Below are positions 42,351-55,953 of a DNA stretch of 64,000 bases, one piece after another. Source of the DNA: Zopfochytrium polystomum (Eukaryota; Chytridiomycota; Chytridiomycetes; Chytridiales; Chytridiaceae); NCBI GenBank assembly GCA_025765615.1, contig JAIVFJ010000080.1:124001-188000 (forward strand), given 5' to 3'. Each line of letters opens with the position of its first letter. The stretch's first letter is position 1. A program made the position numbers and the translations under genes. The notes under the pieces are model-generated. The model had not been told where the DNA came from. It did no database searches and saw nothing but the letters and a program-made list of their open reading frames with translations.

Positions 42351-45300
42351 ATGAAGGGCGGCAGTGTCGACGGGACGGGTGGCGCCGCCCCCGTCGTCGC
42401 AGCGCCCAACGGAGCGGCGGCGGCTACAGCGGGCCACCGGGTCGGTGGGATAACCTCGCAGCCCTACGTTCTCCAGGGCATCTTTTCTCGCTTCGTCTTC
42501 GCGGCAGAACACAAGCTCATCAGCACAGTCTACGCCGTGCGCCACAACTCGACAGAACCGACCGTGGACCTTGCGTCGCCCTTGCGGCCAGATATCGATC
42601 CGGAGTTCGATGGCCTCTTGAGCGGATTGGGATCTGTTGCTCGCCACTGTCCTAAGCTTGTGATCGACGGCGTAATGACATGGAGGAAGGCGAAAGGAGA
42701 ACTGAACGCCGCTGAAGAGATTCCAGCAAACATGTACGTTGGGTGCCCAGTAAACATTGCGCATCTTACTTGTCATATTCCATCGATCAAGGATGGCTGT
42801 ATTTGGAAAGAAGGACATGGAGCCGATTATACGCGAGAGGAAGGCTGTAGGCATCTGCGGAAAGAAAAGTTCATAATTTAATTCTGTTCCCAGTTGATTG
42901 CAAACTTTATTTTATGTCGCGTCCTCATCGAAGTGGCATCTCGCCTGACGAAAGAAACACTTCCGGATGAGCTGGGCTCGAAGCTGGAAGACATGGTTTT
43001 CGGCCAACTTCGCAACACTGATCCGTAAGTTTCAACTGCAGCATTGGCTGGTGTCTAATGTACGAAAATAGAGAGCTTGCTTTCCGCTCGGCCAATCGTT
43101 ACGCAAACATGGACTTTTTCGCCCAATTTTTGGGTGTTTTGTCGAATCTGCGGTAGGTCCGTTGAACATATGCGTACTTCCAGCCAACACAGCGTTTTTA
43201 GTTTTGCAAAGATCGCTGATCGATTTGTGAAGGAAATCAACGAAGTTATGGATTCCAATGCGCCCGTCACGATAAAGGAATTGAAAACCGAACTTCTGAT
43301 CCGGTGTATGCGTCATCTTAAGCTGAAGGTGAGACTTTTTTTTCATAAGTGAACACTTACTTGGCTTTGCATAGATATACCCACAAGACGCCCTTGACGA
43401 GACTGCCACTTTCCTGCAGATTTTTGCGGGAAAGTTTCACGACTCCCACAACGCACGCGTAAAGCATGCGTATGCCGAAGTCTTCGTTGAATTGCTCGAG
43501 CCGATTGTATCTGTGAGTATGCATCCTGAGTACTTTCACTACCCTGACATGCGGTTGGACAGGTTGCCTCAACTGAAGTAAACTTGCAAGGTTGGATGGA
43601 GGCTATTGAAAAAATCTTCGTTAAGGCCAGTCGGATGGTTCAAAAGAAAGGCCACGTCCAGGTTGCGCTTCCACTCGTGACGACAATACTCTGTGTTTCG
43701 CGGAAAGATTTCTTTCTGAAAAACTGGCCGCCAATTGTTGAGTTAAGCATTCAACGGCTACGGGACCGGAATCTTCGGAACATGGCTCTCATATCAATAA
43801 CTCGTCTTCTTTGGGTTTATCTATTTCGGTCGTCCGACTCAGCTCCAGCCAACACGTCGAGACGGATTGAAGCACTTCTTCGCATTTTGTATCCACCCCG
43901 ACTGAAAGTCCTCAACCCAGATGGGGTGCCCTTGGACTTGTTTGTCCGATTGAGCTATATTTTGCTCGTTCATGCCCCGGAATCTGCGATAGAGCTTCTT
44001 ATTCCCTTATTGCAAGGAATGGATAGCTCTCCCTCAACGGCTGTAATGAGCGCGCCAGCGGCTGGATTGCGACCAGCGTCACCATTCGGCAACTCGGTGA
44101 ACACGATGGGGTTTGGAACGAGCTCAACAGCCACCGGAGGAACTCTAGTGTCAAGCGGTCCTGACTACAAGCTCTTTACGGATGACCATACATTAACATC
44201 TTTTAGTGGTGGTGGTAAGTTCTCCGTTTTACTCAGTTGTCGACTGAAAGTTTTTTGCAATAGGCATTCCAAACACAAATGTGTTATTCCTCTCGCCTGC
44301 TTTCAACAGTTTGAGTAGCGAAGGGTCCTTCTCCCCTGAGCGAATGATTGTTGCTCTTCGGTCCTTCCTCCTGTTTCTTTCCGACGTCGAAGGAGCAATT
44401 GCCGTGAATTCGGGAATGGGCGCCTTTGGTGGACCGTTAGCGTCGTCGATGGTTGTCGTACAGGGAAAGCTAAAAATACAGCCCCCACCATTCCCGGCTC
44501 TTGAGATGTTGGTAGACGGTGATATGACGTCCCTTAGCATGATCAAGGAGCGGAAACCCATAAACATGCCATCGTCCGGGCCGGCGGACAATGCGTGGGG
44601 AAACTGGAGTGCGAACGTCGTGGAGGACCAAACAAGTGCACCGTCTAGCAGCATCAACGACGCCCTACCGGACCATGTGTTCAACAGTTTCACGGTCGGA
44701 CTAAAAAGTGGCGTAGAAAAGATGAATCATATCCTTGGTAGGCTTTTCACCCTCCTAGACTTACCGTATGGCCACCATTACTGGCAATCCAGCTCGAGCG
44801 GGAACAGCGGCACGTCTGGAATCTATTCGGCGAATCAAACGGATAATTCAGCTGGGGCGTCAAAGGATTATGGAAGCCCTGCAACAGGTCGCAGACCTTC
44901 GGTTGGGGACCTGACGGCCGCCTCTGCGACAGATTTGCACAAGGCTGACAAACGAACTACAGTTGACGATGGTACGGTTCCATCGAAAGATCGTTCAATT
45001 ATCTATGAGCTTCTTCGAAATTGCGTGGAATGTGTTCCTCGTCTATCTCCAAAAGGGATACCAGCGACAAAAGTTGTTGAAATGCTCTGTAGATACTGTT
45101 TCCACGCGGATGATGGCGTTCGAAAAGCTGCAGTCAGCGCGATAATTCGAATAGCAAAGACTCGCTCCAGCGACCCAGATCAAGGCTATTGGCATCTTGG
45201 CGGAAGGTTCCGTCCGGGCAAGTCTCTGTTGGAGGGGACTTTACGCATAATCGCTGATGTTACAGCGAATGTGTACTACGAACGTATTGGAGATGCCCCG

Positions 45301-48300
45301 TTTGTTGCTGAGTTTTCTGTGGCAAATGGGCCGAACAATCTTCAGCATCTTTACCTTCAACTGTTGGAAGATTGGCTCAAGGACACAGTGAACGTTTTAA
45401 ACGATAAGACCATTAACCCCGTCGTGAAAGGCTTCGAAATGGAATCGGCCAGGAAGTTTCTGGACGAACTGGACGGTGTTGGGCTTCTGCATCTGTGCTC
45501 CACGTCCCACGTGGTTCGAACATTTGGGGTACATTTGATTACTCGAACACGAGAGTACTCTTCGTCGCTTACTGAAGGTAACGGCATTTCTGCATTTTGC
45601 AATGCTGAACTCGGTACCCTTAGATGATACCAACGTCAACGAGGCACGAATATTGACTGTCATGGAGGATCGGGGTTATGACCTTATCAGCAAGCATTAT
45701 TTGGAACCCCCAACTATCCAGGGTGTCACATCTATGGAGTTTGAGCATCAAAAATTAAAACAGCAGCATCAACAAAATCTCTTAAGACTATTAGCTACCA
45801 AAGAGTCATTAATTAAATTGGCTTGCTCAGAATCGGCCTCTGAAATGGCGATTTGGAATCGCTGCCTCCCAGACTTATTCAAATTCATATATAAGGGGAC
45901 CAAGAGACGTAGTGTCGACTTCTGCTTGAACGATGTAATGTCCAGACTCATTATGCTGAACCCCGCAATTTCGCAAATTGCCGATCCACTGCCCTCCAAA
46001 GCTCTCACAAATGCATCCAAATGGGGTACACCGTCTGCTTTGTCGAGTGGAGCACTCGTGGGAACACCCCCTGCCCCACTAACTCACGCTACCGAGCAAA
46101 TTCTGAACCAGTGGAAAGTGTATCTTACGTTTGCCTGTGTCTCGGTCATCCCGGGTACCAGCGATGCGGACACGCACAAGGACAGCGACGAAAAGCCTGT
46201 GGACTTTCCCATATCTCCCCGCTTTAATCTCTCGCCACGGGCGTTGTTCAACATTACCGTGCCTTACTTATCATGCGAACGAACCGTTGTTCGAAAGATC
46301 GCAGTGCAATCGCTCGGCCTTGTCAACTCTAAAAGCTTGGATGCGCTTCTTGAAATGATTAACCCCTACGTCAACGCCGTATTAGAGGATATCAAACTAA
46401 AATTGAATTCGCGTCGTTCTTATTCAGTGAGCTCAGCTATATCTAAACGGCAGGATCGACTGAGAGTCGAACTTACAAGCCTATTCGCTGTCATCGTGTC
46501 AGCACCTCAGAAGGCGGCTGACGCTTCGATTAGCGATGACATTTGGAGTTTAGGGCTCACGTACGTGCGGGAACTCTTTCGGTTTCTCTCAGATGCGGAA
46601 ATTCGTGGTGAATGGGACTATCAAATGTTGCGGTACTATTTTTGCTGCGTGGTGGATCGATTTTACTCGGTGGCCGATCACAATCCTCCAATTGGGTCCA
46701 ATTCTGTCGGAAAGCATTTTCCGCTGGAGCTTCGCATTTCCATTTTCAAGCTTCTTGAGCAGTGGTGTGGTCGAGGAAGGCAGGCAGTGGCGTTTCTAGA
46801 CAAACAAACAAAAGCTATGCTTGCTGCACTGGAACCGGTCAAGGATAATAGAGATCGAGGCATCTTGGCCAGTACTATGAACGAGCAGAAGCATGCCCTA
46901 CAAATTGCAGCGCTTAGAGCCATGCTTTCTCTGTGCCACGGAGAATCTTTCATTAGCCGCAAACCAACAGACTCTCCTCGATTTGTTTACATCGGTGACT
47001 TGTCGCTGTGGTTATTCGACATCTTCAAACAACAGACGGCGGACGATATTGTACAAACTATTGGCATAGCTGCGCTTGAAGCAATTATTCGAAATAACTT
47101 CTCGCATCAGCTTTTGGAAGTGGTAATGAAGGGATGTTATGAGGAGGACCCTCAGTCCAGAACAGCTATTGGCTTTTATACGGCGTTGGTTCAAGCGGTT
47201 TGCGGCCAGCTGACAAGCGGTAAATGGAATTTGGACTCAGAACCGTTGGCAGACACTTTACCAACTCTACTGTGCCTCGCGCTGTTTAAGCTTGGAGATG
47301 AAAATGTACAGATCCGCAAACTGTCTGTATCTCTTCTTGAATCCCTCAAATTACGGTCCCCAGCTGAAACCTGGTCCACTCCAAACGTGCGCGAAAAGAA
47401 GTTGCTCTCTGAGCTGAGCGCAGCTTCAAGTTCCCTTCCTATCATCTACAAGAATGTTCAGTTAGCCTCCTCAATAAGAATTGCTGAAGAAGATCCACTT
47501 TTTACTTGCGAGGTGAGGATCTCTCCACAAAGTTTCAATTGAGTTAAATGAACCAGATGGTGTGTGAACTTTGCCATCGGACTCGTCAAATTTCTACTTG
47601 GGCATTGGCGGCTGAGAACAATTTCACAAGAAGCTACGTGCACGACATGCTCGAGCTACTCATTCCGTGGGTTCAAAATCTGTACCTTATTCCTGGACCT
47701 TCGCATAATGAAATGGAGATTCTTCCTGCCAACGGATTAGATTTCGAAAACTCATTCTTTTATTCGGATGCTTTGCGAAGCTCCATTTGGACTCGGATAG
47801 AGACCATCTTGACAAATTTGTTTTTCCTTACCTACCGTTTCAGTGACAAGTTCATTAGCGAGGTTGAGACTATTTGGCTACATTTTATCGAAGATTTCGA
47901 GACGGATGAGAACTCGTCAGAAGAGCAGAAAGTGCGTTCTGAAAAGCACATTCAGCTTGTCGTCGACTATCTTCTCTCCTTAGGCGCTCGAACCAGAAAT
48001 CCAGCATTCTTGCCGTGTGCAAAACGAATCGCTGTGTACCTTGGTCGGTCCTCCTTCAAGCATGTCATTGTCGCCTCCTTAGCCCAAAGAATCACACCAA
48101 TGAGCTGCATTCCATTGGATCTCTCCGTCAACGAGATGGGGTCCTCAGAGGAAAGGAGTGCTCTCTTTCGATTTGACATAGACGAGCTTATCCCCACCAT
48201 GCCGAATCGACCTCCATTTTGCGTGGGTTCGCTGGCGGGAATGCTGCTAGTTGACCTATGCATAGAAATGGGAACGGAATTCCTACGACAACACCTCCCG

Positions 48301-50307
48301 CACCTTGTTCACATCGCCGTCATGCAATTAGATCATCACATCTCACTAATCTGCGACCAAATGCGCTTACTTTTGCTGAATTTGGTATACATTACGTTTG
48401 CTGACTCGGGAATCGTTCACAAGGATGTGGATGCTCTAATACTGAAACTGAATCTGCGCGAAGGACGACGAATGTGGGCTTACGAGGACATCAGACCGAA
48501 CGGGGAGACCATCCACTCGGCGAGCCAGCTATCCGACCTTGTCCGCGAAGTTGTCGCAGCATTTAACCTGTATGATGAGGGGATCAGGGTGGAATGGGTT
48601 AAAACAGCTTTGAAGTACGCAGTTTCTTGTCCTGTCCGGCATTACGCTTGCCGTTCCCTTCAAATTTTTCGATCACTGAACTCCGACGTCTCCTTGCGCA
48701 ACCTGGGCGAGATCTTGTACAGATTATCTGCAACAGTTTCGGATTCTTCGTCCAAGGAGGTGCAAGGATTTACTTTGGAACTTTTCCAAACGCTACAGCA
48801 TATATGCAGCAGCAACGACAGCCAGTTCAGTAAAATATTCCCACAGCTTTTTTGGGCTGCCATCGCGGGACTGTACTCTCCAAGCGAATGGGAATATATC
48901 CAGTCTGCGAATATGCTCGAGTTGATTTTACAAAGACTTGACCTTCAGGATAAGAAAACTGTGAATCAGCTTCTAATCAACCTTCCGGCAAAGTGGAAAG
49001 GATCTTTCATCGGAATTCAACCTCTTCTGCTTCAGGGGCTGTCTTCGTCAAAAGCAGAAAAGGTGTGCCTCAAGCTTGTCAAGCTGCTGCTTGCTGTCGA
49101 CGACGATAGCATCGTGGACAAAAGCTCATACCGTGCATTAATGTCAGTTCTCGCCTTCGTCCCGAGACTCCTTCAAGGGTTTGAAAGCGATCCGTCTAGC
49201 GATGGTGGAAGAGAAATCGGACTCACCTTGCCGGAGTGCCTCTCAGTGGCGGAGCAGCTCGCAAAATTGTCGCAAAAACGGGCCCACCCTTCTCTTTCCC
49301 GACTGCTTCAAAGCTACGCAAAACAACGCTTCAGGACCAAAGACGATTTTCTTCAACAGTTTGCCTATATTCTGAAAGACTACTTCTTCGCATCGAGCGA
49401 GCTGCAAGCAGTGCAAATTCTTGGAATCATGTTTGCGAACAGCATCCCGTTCTACAGGAAAATGCTTCTACGGCTATTCAAGCTTGTTCTTCCACACGCA
49501 AGCGAAAACCTGTGGAAAATGGGCAACAGCAAGTTCCTCGACGGTGTGACTTTTCTTAATCTTGAAGAGGACATCATTCTTCCTCTGACTTCTTTGCTGG
49601 GTTCTAATTTGAACGACGACGCCCGTGCTGCGTTGGACGAATTGATGAAAAGGGCCGTAAACCTCTCCGAGCCAACTCTTCGACACATCACCGGCGGACG
49701 CAGCATCAACAGAATCCTAAAAGACGGCTGGGGAATGCCAAAGCACCCGGGCCAGCCCTCGCCCGAAAACTCGGAGAACCAGTGGCGCGCGAGAGACTTT
49801 CAGAAGCTGGCGAAAATCACGCGTTACAACCTGGCGGGCGTCGCCTCGACCTGCGCCGCCACGTTGGCGGAATCCTCCTCCTCCTCCGACAAGGTGACGT
49901 CGTCCTCCGACGCGTCGTCGTCCAAGAAAACTTCTCCGCAGCAGCCGCATCCCGTGGCCCCAACCGACACCACCGCCGAAGCGCAAGTACAGAACGAGTA
50001 CTCTCCGGATCACAAGGAGAAACTGCTGATGGAGCTGGACGACTTGGACTTGTTCATGTTCAGTCTGCAAGGCACGGTTGAGCACAGCAGTCCGCCAATG
50101 GAGTTCCTCGCCGATTCGCAACAGAACGTTGACGCGGACTCGAGCGACGCCCACGTCCACAAAAAGCGGACCTCGGTGGATTCAAACTCCACCGACGTTT
50201 CGTACACAGCCGACATGGGCGAAATGACTTTCACTCCTCCTCTGCCCCTCTACACGGGAGATATTTTGCCAGAGCCTTCTGCACTTGAAGTTGATAACTC
50301 GCTTTGA
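42351..50307 (+). CDS. Furry / Mor2 / Tao3 family cell-morphogenesis scaffold
   Basis: Ten exons: 42351-42733, 42792-42846, 42894-43024, 43072-43152, 43202-43328, 43375-43512, 43563-44214, 44264-45577, 45624-47512, 47557-50307; 2,506 residues. Every junction is GT-AG and phase-consistent, with introns of 44-58 bp. The N-terminal morphogenesis domain is visible: LQGIFSRFVFAAEHKL, PKLVIDGVMTWRKAKGELN, then IRERKALIANFILCRVL built across two introns. The rest is helical HEAT-like sequence, ending with Ser-rich and acidic tails. In yeasts and animals these giant scaffolds activate NDR/Orb6/Cbk1 kinase for polarised growth and neuron shape. Confidence in family is high; no kinase partner lies in the window. 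Confidence 0.92.
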
Positions 50308-50325
50308 TATTGCACGGGACTTTAG

Positions 50326-50331
50326 AATAAA
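50326..50331 (+). terminator. Polyadenylation signal AATAAA for the Furry gene
   Basis: AATAAA lies 19 bases after the stop and 19 bases before the stop of the convergent HECT gene, so the two 3' UTRs must overlap. Confidence 0.7.
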
Positions 50332-50349
50332 TACATTATTATTGTGCAA

Positions 50350-53300
50350 TCAAGAATATTCGAATCCTGATCCGTAGCGAATCGCCAAAAACAATTTTTC
50401 ACGTAGCTGGAGTTGCCCCTTTGTCAGTGAGGGAAAAGGAGTTGTAGAAGAAAAAAACAAATATAAGGGGAGGGAAAGACTGACCAGCTGCTTCGACTTG
50501 TAAGTCGAAAGCTTGAGTAAATTGAAGCTGGAAAAAACGCATATTGTTAAATTGGCCTACGCACGTTGAGTGCAGAAAGCCGTACCATGTGCTTGCAGTG
50601 GGCAACGTTGCTTGTCCCAAATCCATAACATTAATCTGAAAGCCCCAGCCCGCCCCCGTCAAACCCATCCGCGAGCGGCCTGTCGCGAACTGAAGCAGGA
50701 GGACTCTGTCGCTTTCAAACATGTCGTTTTCAACAATCTCCCAAAACCAGTCCTTGAACCCTTCGGGAAGCTCGCTGAAAGCGGTGAACACTGTTGCTCG
50801 CTTCCACTCGTCAACGTCCAGCGTGGGGTAGCCGCACAGAAGGAGTTCCAACTCGGACGGCTTGAAGATGTCCACTTCGTTGCCAATCGCCTCGCGGAAT
50901 CCTGTTGGTGCGGGAAGGATAGTGAGCCGGGTGGTGGAGGGAAAGTTGGGGAGAAGAAGTCGGAGGAAGGTGGAGGGACGTGGAGCGCGTCGTTTTTCTC
51001 AGGAATGATCCACCCACCGTTGCGAAAGTCCAACAGTTTCCCGTGCACAAGTCGAATCCGATCTTCGGCGCACAACCGGACGTAGGACGCTTTGGTAACG
51101 TCCGTCACAGGCTCGTCCGGAGAGATCAGCTTGTTGAGCCGTCGGCTGACGAGCATCCCGTTCTGTATGCCGTCGACAGAAAAGGTTAACCCGAGGTCAT
51201 CCGGAACAGGCGACTTCATCAGCCAGTCCCAGTTTTTGAAAAGGCTCGAATCGATAAATTCGAAGTCCTCGTAGGTGATGGAACGGTCGTCTTTCAGCCC
51301 GAGGAGTATTTTAAATACGACGGGGCTCAACACACCAAGCGACGGCATCATCTCGTTCGCAAGAATGGCAAGGGCGACCATGCGTCCCGCAAACGCCGCG
51401 ACTCGAACCCCGTCTTCCTCCTTGTGCACGCCGTTCTCTTTGTAAGAGCATGGGATCAAATCTTCGGCAAAGAACATTGGCTCTTTCAGGTTGGGGTCTC
51501 CAGCCGCATCCGTTGGGAATCGGAAGAGGCCGCGCGCGGGGTTGACGATCTCTTGCCCCATCCTTTCCCAAAACTCGCGGGTGACACCGGGCCCCGATCC
51601 CTTTTCGTCCATAAACCTCGGATAGAGGGAGCTAAGACTCGAAGAACGACGGAGGGAATGGTACGCGGTGATAAGCTCATTTCCACGCTGAACGACCAAA
51701 TCGCGGCGGCCATAGGATGGGTTATTGGAATACATAGAACGCCGGAAGAAGGCCTTTTTGTTTTCGAAATCAAGGATTTCTGGGTTCGACCGAAGGCAAT
51801 CAAAAAGGTCGTAATATCTCTCTGGATGGCTCCGAAGTAAACGGTTCAAAAACTTCGCCTCGTTAGTTCAGCCGATTTGATAAAAACTAACCTTATAGGT
51901 CAACGGCTTTGTGGCAAGACTCTTCAAAAGGTTCGAGCCAACGGCACTGAACTTTTCCTCATTTTGCCAGGTGGCCAAGTCGTTGAGCTGATCCGGTGCA
52001 GCGTTCAACAATTTAAATAAGCATTCATCCGACACCGTTCCATCGTACTTTTCCGACATGTGCGCGTATAGTAGAGGTGTCCTGTAGGAAATGGTCAGGT
52101 GCTAGAGAGTATTTGATGTCTTACCAGCCGTGCTTGTCACTAATTGTAGCAGGGACTCTGCGGTTCAGTAGTTCCTCGACAACCAGTTCGAGCCCATTCA
52201 AGGCCGCGAAATGCAACGCAGTGACACCTTCGTTGTCACGATTAGTTTCGCCGCTTTGAACACGTTCCCTTTGCCTCACCCTCGACATCTTTAGAAAAAG
52301 GACTCGCACCACTCTCCAGCAAGAGCCGCACAGCTCTTAAACACACCGTCGAAGTAGATTGATTTTCACCATCCGCGACACCAGAATCAGAAGGCTTTTC
52401 GATGAAAGACGCCGTCGATGTGGTCATCTCCGTCTCTGCCGATGAATAGAAGAAAGGCAACGTTGGCTCCAATTCGTCTTCTTCATTCCAAGGGAGGTTT
52501 GCTCCAACAGCATATAAAAGAGAAGTGAAGCCAGTTCCATCGTGCCCGTCCGTTGTGTAAAGAAACTGCTCGAGCTGCCTTCGCTGAGAACTATGGGATA
52601 GATATTCGAGAATCCTCTCCACACATCGTAGGCTCGCCTCTGTGCGCAGAGAGAAAGTGCAGGCTGATGCGTAGTGAATTGGCCTGCAAATGGGCACAGA
52701 AGGCTCGGTAATCAGAGGGCAATAATGATGCTGAGGAAACAACTCACAACGCGTTGTTAGAGTTCACCGTCGCGGCTAACTTAGCCATTGCATCCGCACC
52801 GAAGGCTGCCTCAAGGCTGAGGGTTGCAGAGAAGTTACCATAATGGCAAGCCAAGTGAAGCAAGTTTTCCCCGTTGGTAGATAGAAAGGTGCCAGGGTCA
52901 TTTGCGCACCCGCATTGCAAAGCCCAAGCCAGCAGCACCTTCGCGGTCTCGTCCGCCTTGTTGAAGTCCTTTTGCGTGGAAGTCTGCATGAAACAATACT
53001 GGAGCGGCGAATATCCTGAGTTGTCTATCGCTGTGATCATCCCCTTGCGGTCGGAAGTATCCCAGCTTTTTGTATATTCATCAATCTTTTGGACGCAAGA
53101 CGGCGAGAACAAGACGGCAAGATGGAGCGGCGTACGACCTTCGATGTCCTGTATTCTATATGTCAGCAAGTGGTGTAAAGACGATGGTTTATCTGTTCGA
53201 CCTGGGTTAATAAGTCGGGCTCTGCCATTTTTCTCATTGCTGGATGAACCAATTTCTCCAAACCCATTGCGCAAGCAATATGGAGAACAGTTCGACCATG

Positions 53301-54759
53301 CTGAAGAGGATAGGTATGTTGGACTAAACTTCTGCCAGACTTATCCAGCAGTGAAGTCGCGGCGTTGACGTCCCGTCCTTTTAGGGCGGTGAGCATTACC
53401 TCAAAAATGTCATTACCGGCTTTGTCATTCTTTATAATTTTGGAGTCAGCACGGAAAAGAAGCTGCAAACGCTTGCCTTCATAGGGTTGCACTTATGACA
53501 GATAAATCCCTTCGCTTGATCAGATGGACCAATATTGAAGCAAGTCGCATGGACCCTCCTTCCGCATGTTGAGACCTTGCATCTGAGCTTCCTGCCGTTG
53601 TAATGGCGAACAAGTTTGGAAACACCGCAGATGCAGTCGAACCGCTCTTCGCTCTTCTCGTCCCGCAATTCAGTGTCCGATACGACAAAGCTTTCCAAGG
53701 ATTCGCTACCGCTGGTATAGCAATAGAGCATATCGCTGTAAGAATCGTCAAACTCGTCGAACTCGCCGGTCTTTTTACGCGACAGCAACGCAGCTCGTCG
53801 CTCCGACGCCAATTGTTGACGCGAGACGAGTCGACGGGAAAGACCTCTTCTTGTTCTCTGTCAACCAATATAGGAAAGAGTGAGGAATCTGTTTGGCATG
53901 GACAAAGCAATGCCAACCCACCGAGGCAGGACCATCTAGCATTCGAACGGGTTCGCCTTCGTTATCGGATTCCGCACTCCGTTTTCGCTTGAGGCGCTTG
54001 GGTTTCTTCGGACTTTGAAGAGGGCTGTCTCCCACCACTTCTTCATCATCCGGCACCTCGAAACTTCTCACCTTTTTCGGCAAAATGATCACGTCCTCGT
54101 CGCTCGCAACTTCGCTTTCTTCACTCTTCTCCTCGGCGATACTACGCTTCACTTGCCGCCTCGCTGCCGGTTCCCGTTCGCCACCTCTGTTCTTTTCCGT
54201 GGAACTGGAGTCCGAATGGCTGTCGCTGGCAATAAACTCATCCAGGCCGGAGTCGTACCCTTCGTACTGCTCCTTATCAGCAGCATAGTGATTTCGCTCA
54301 TAGACGAATTTAGAGGGTCCTCGAGTTCTATTTTAGTACGAGTGCATTGTGAGAATGCATGGTGTTGTCACGACGTGGAGCCAAAACAAAAAACCTTGCG
54401 CGGGTTGTCGGTGGCGTAGTCCCTTTCCGCCTCCGCGGCCAGCCGTCGTGCGGTTCAGCCGACGATACCTTTGACGGAGGCGGCTTCGTCCTCGCAGGGG
54501 GAGTGCGATCACCTTGGACTGCGCTCGGAGGCTCGCCATCCGACTCGAACAGGTTCAGGACGTCGCCATCGGAAGATGGGCGCAGGTTTGCGAACGAAAC
54601 GCCTGTCAGGTTCTCGTCCTCCGAACTTACTGGCTTCGACGCGATGGGAAGGTTCTTTGCGCTGGAGGGGTACGCCCCATCATCATCGTCGTCCGACGCG
54701 AAAAGACCCAAAACGTCGCCGTCACTCGGCTCGTGCGAAGGCGCTGGCTTGCCCGACAT
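50350..54759 (-). CDS. HECT E3 ubiquitin ligase with PHD-like finger and ankyrin repeats
   Basis: Thirteen exons: 54469-54759, 54372-54430, 53922-54327, 53471-53857, 53202-53399, 52748-53148, 52280-52683, 52125-52227, 51892-52081, 51018-51858, 50586-50901, 50485-50527, 50350-50406; about 1,231 residues, all in phase. Residues 1-320 are acidic and Ser-rich (DEVLGLF-like SDGDVLGLF repeated), with PKKPKRLKRKR. A C4HC3 finger follows (CICG...CKVSTCGRRVHATC...CHKC, about 327-374). Ankyrin repeats include GRTVLHIACAMG, GRTPLHLAVLF, VTALHFAALNG. The HECT domain starts near PERYYDLF and ends LREKLFLAIRYGSGFEYS. The active-site TCFNLLKL is formed only by splicing. Ankyrin-HECT resembles HACE1; the PHD is extra. 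The joins at exons 1-3, 4-5 and 9-10 are less certain. Confidence 0.82.
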
Positions 54760-55018
54760 AATAGACGCATGCAACGCTTGGGTCGGGATCGCCCAACGAA
54801 AAGAAAGGGAAAAAAGGCAAAAACAACGATGGATAGCGACCACCTTCGCTGGACTCAAGAGCCGGAACTTGTTCGTCGCTGCCCAAAGCGCAAGTTTTGA
54901 ACTACTCCAATGGCTCAACCACCAAAAGCCTAAGCATGCCATAGAGGCAGTTATTTGGCGCGCGGGGGGCTTGAATCTTTTTTCGCTATGGCGTTGCAAA
55001 GAAAAGTGTATTTGCATC

Positions 55019-55732
55019 TCAACGTTCGGATTTGCTGGGGGTTGTTTCCGCGAGCTCCCGTAGCTTCTCCCCCACTTGCTCTTCGCTTAAGTTTTCGAGC
55101 GACACCTTCCGCTCCTGTCCGAACGCTGAATGGGGAAAAAAAAAAAAAAAAAACCCCCGGGGAAACGGAGGAAAAGGGGGAAAAAACCGTGAGAAAAAAC
55201 CGATGCCCTTTTCACGCGCAGCCGGTTGAATTAGTGGCGACAGCGACTGACCGTATCTTCCAAACACACGCGCGTCAACTGCACTCGCCTCCCGAACAAG
55301 AAAGGGCAGAGTGGGGTTTGCCTGTCGGATGGCTGCGTAGTTCTTAAGAATGAAATCCCTGCGATCGGGGCGATAGAAAAAAGGGCAGAACGCTGCAAGT
55401 TTAGTAGAAAGGCACGAGGGGTTGGGGTGTTATCAACAGGTTGCAGCGATCTATTGGGCGACGGGAAAGGGGAAGGTGGAACCCGGAATGGTGTTTTGAA
55501 TCGCGTCGGCGATGGAGGAGCGGGAACGCGGAGGCGGCCACCGAAATTGCAAGGGGGGGAAGATGGCATTGGGGATTTCGGCAGAGAGAGGATGGGGGGT
55601 CATTCATTCTTTCATTCATTCAATCAATATCTACCGTGTGCCCTTGCTCCCTGGTGAGGTCTGGCTCAGGTGAACTCTGATCTCCTTGAGGTGCGTGGAG
55701 AGCCGCGGGATCCATGATGAGGAGGAAGCCAT
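55019..55732 (-). CDS. NDUFA2: NADH dehydrogenase (complex I) subunit NDUFA2 / B8
   Basis: Three exons: 55635-55732, 55252-55358, 55019-55125; 103 residues from MASSSSWIPRLSTHL. Joined sequence shows EIRVHLSQTSPGSKGTR, then DFILKNYAAIRQANP, LVREASAVDARVFGRYAFG and VSLENLSEEQVGEKL, the full CI-B8 pattern with thioredoxin-like fold. It is an accessory subunit of the mitochondrial complex I peripheral arm. Introns are 276 and 126 bp; the second ends with a long pyrimidine tract (minus strand). It starts 221 bp from the divergent phosphatase gene. Confidence 0.92.
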
Positions 55733-55869
55733 AGTCGCTCGATCGATTCCGTCCCACACTCTTCGTCCTCGCGCGCTGTTCTTTGTGTTGCTGCCTTGTC
55801 TGACGCGTCCGTTTGTCTGTCTGTCTGTCTGTTTGCCCGACTTGTCTGTCTGTCTGTGATGTGTGTGAA

Positions 55870-55881
55870 AGAACAGATTTG

Positions 55882-55927
<46 letters not shown>

Positions 55928-55940
55928 GGAGAGAAGGCGC
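55870..55940 (+). repeat. (GA)n tract just upstream of the phosphatase start
   Basis: GAGAGA on the coding strand directly before the ATG at 55954; a CTGT tract at about 55814-55855 precedes it. Confidence 0.9.
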
Positions 55941-55953
55941 CACCACTTTAAAA

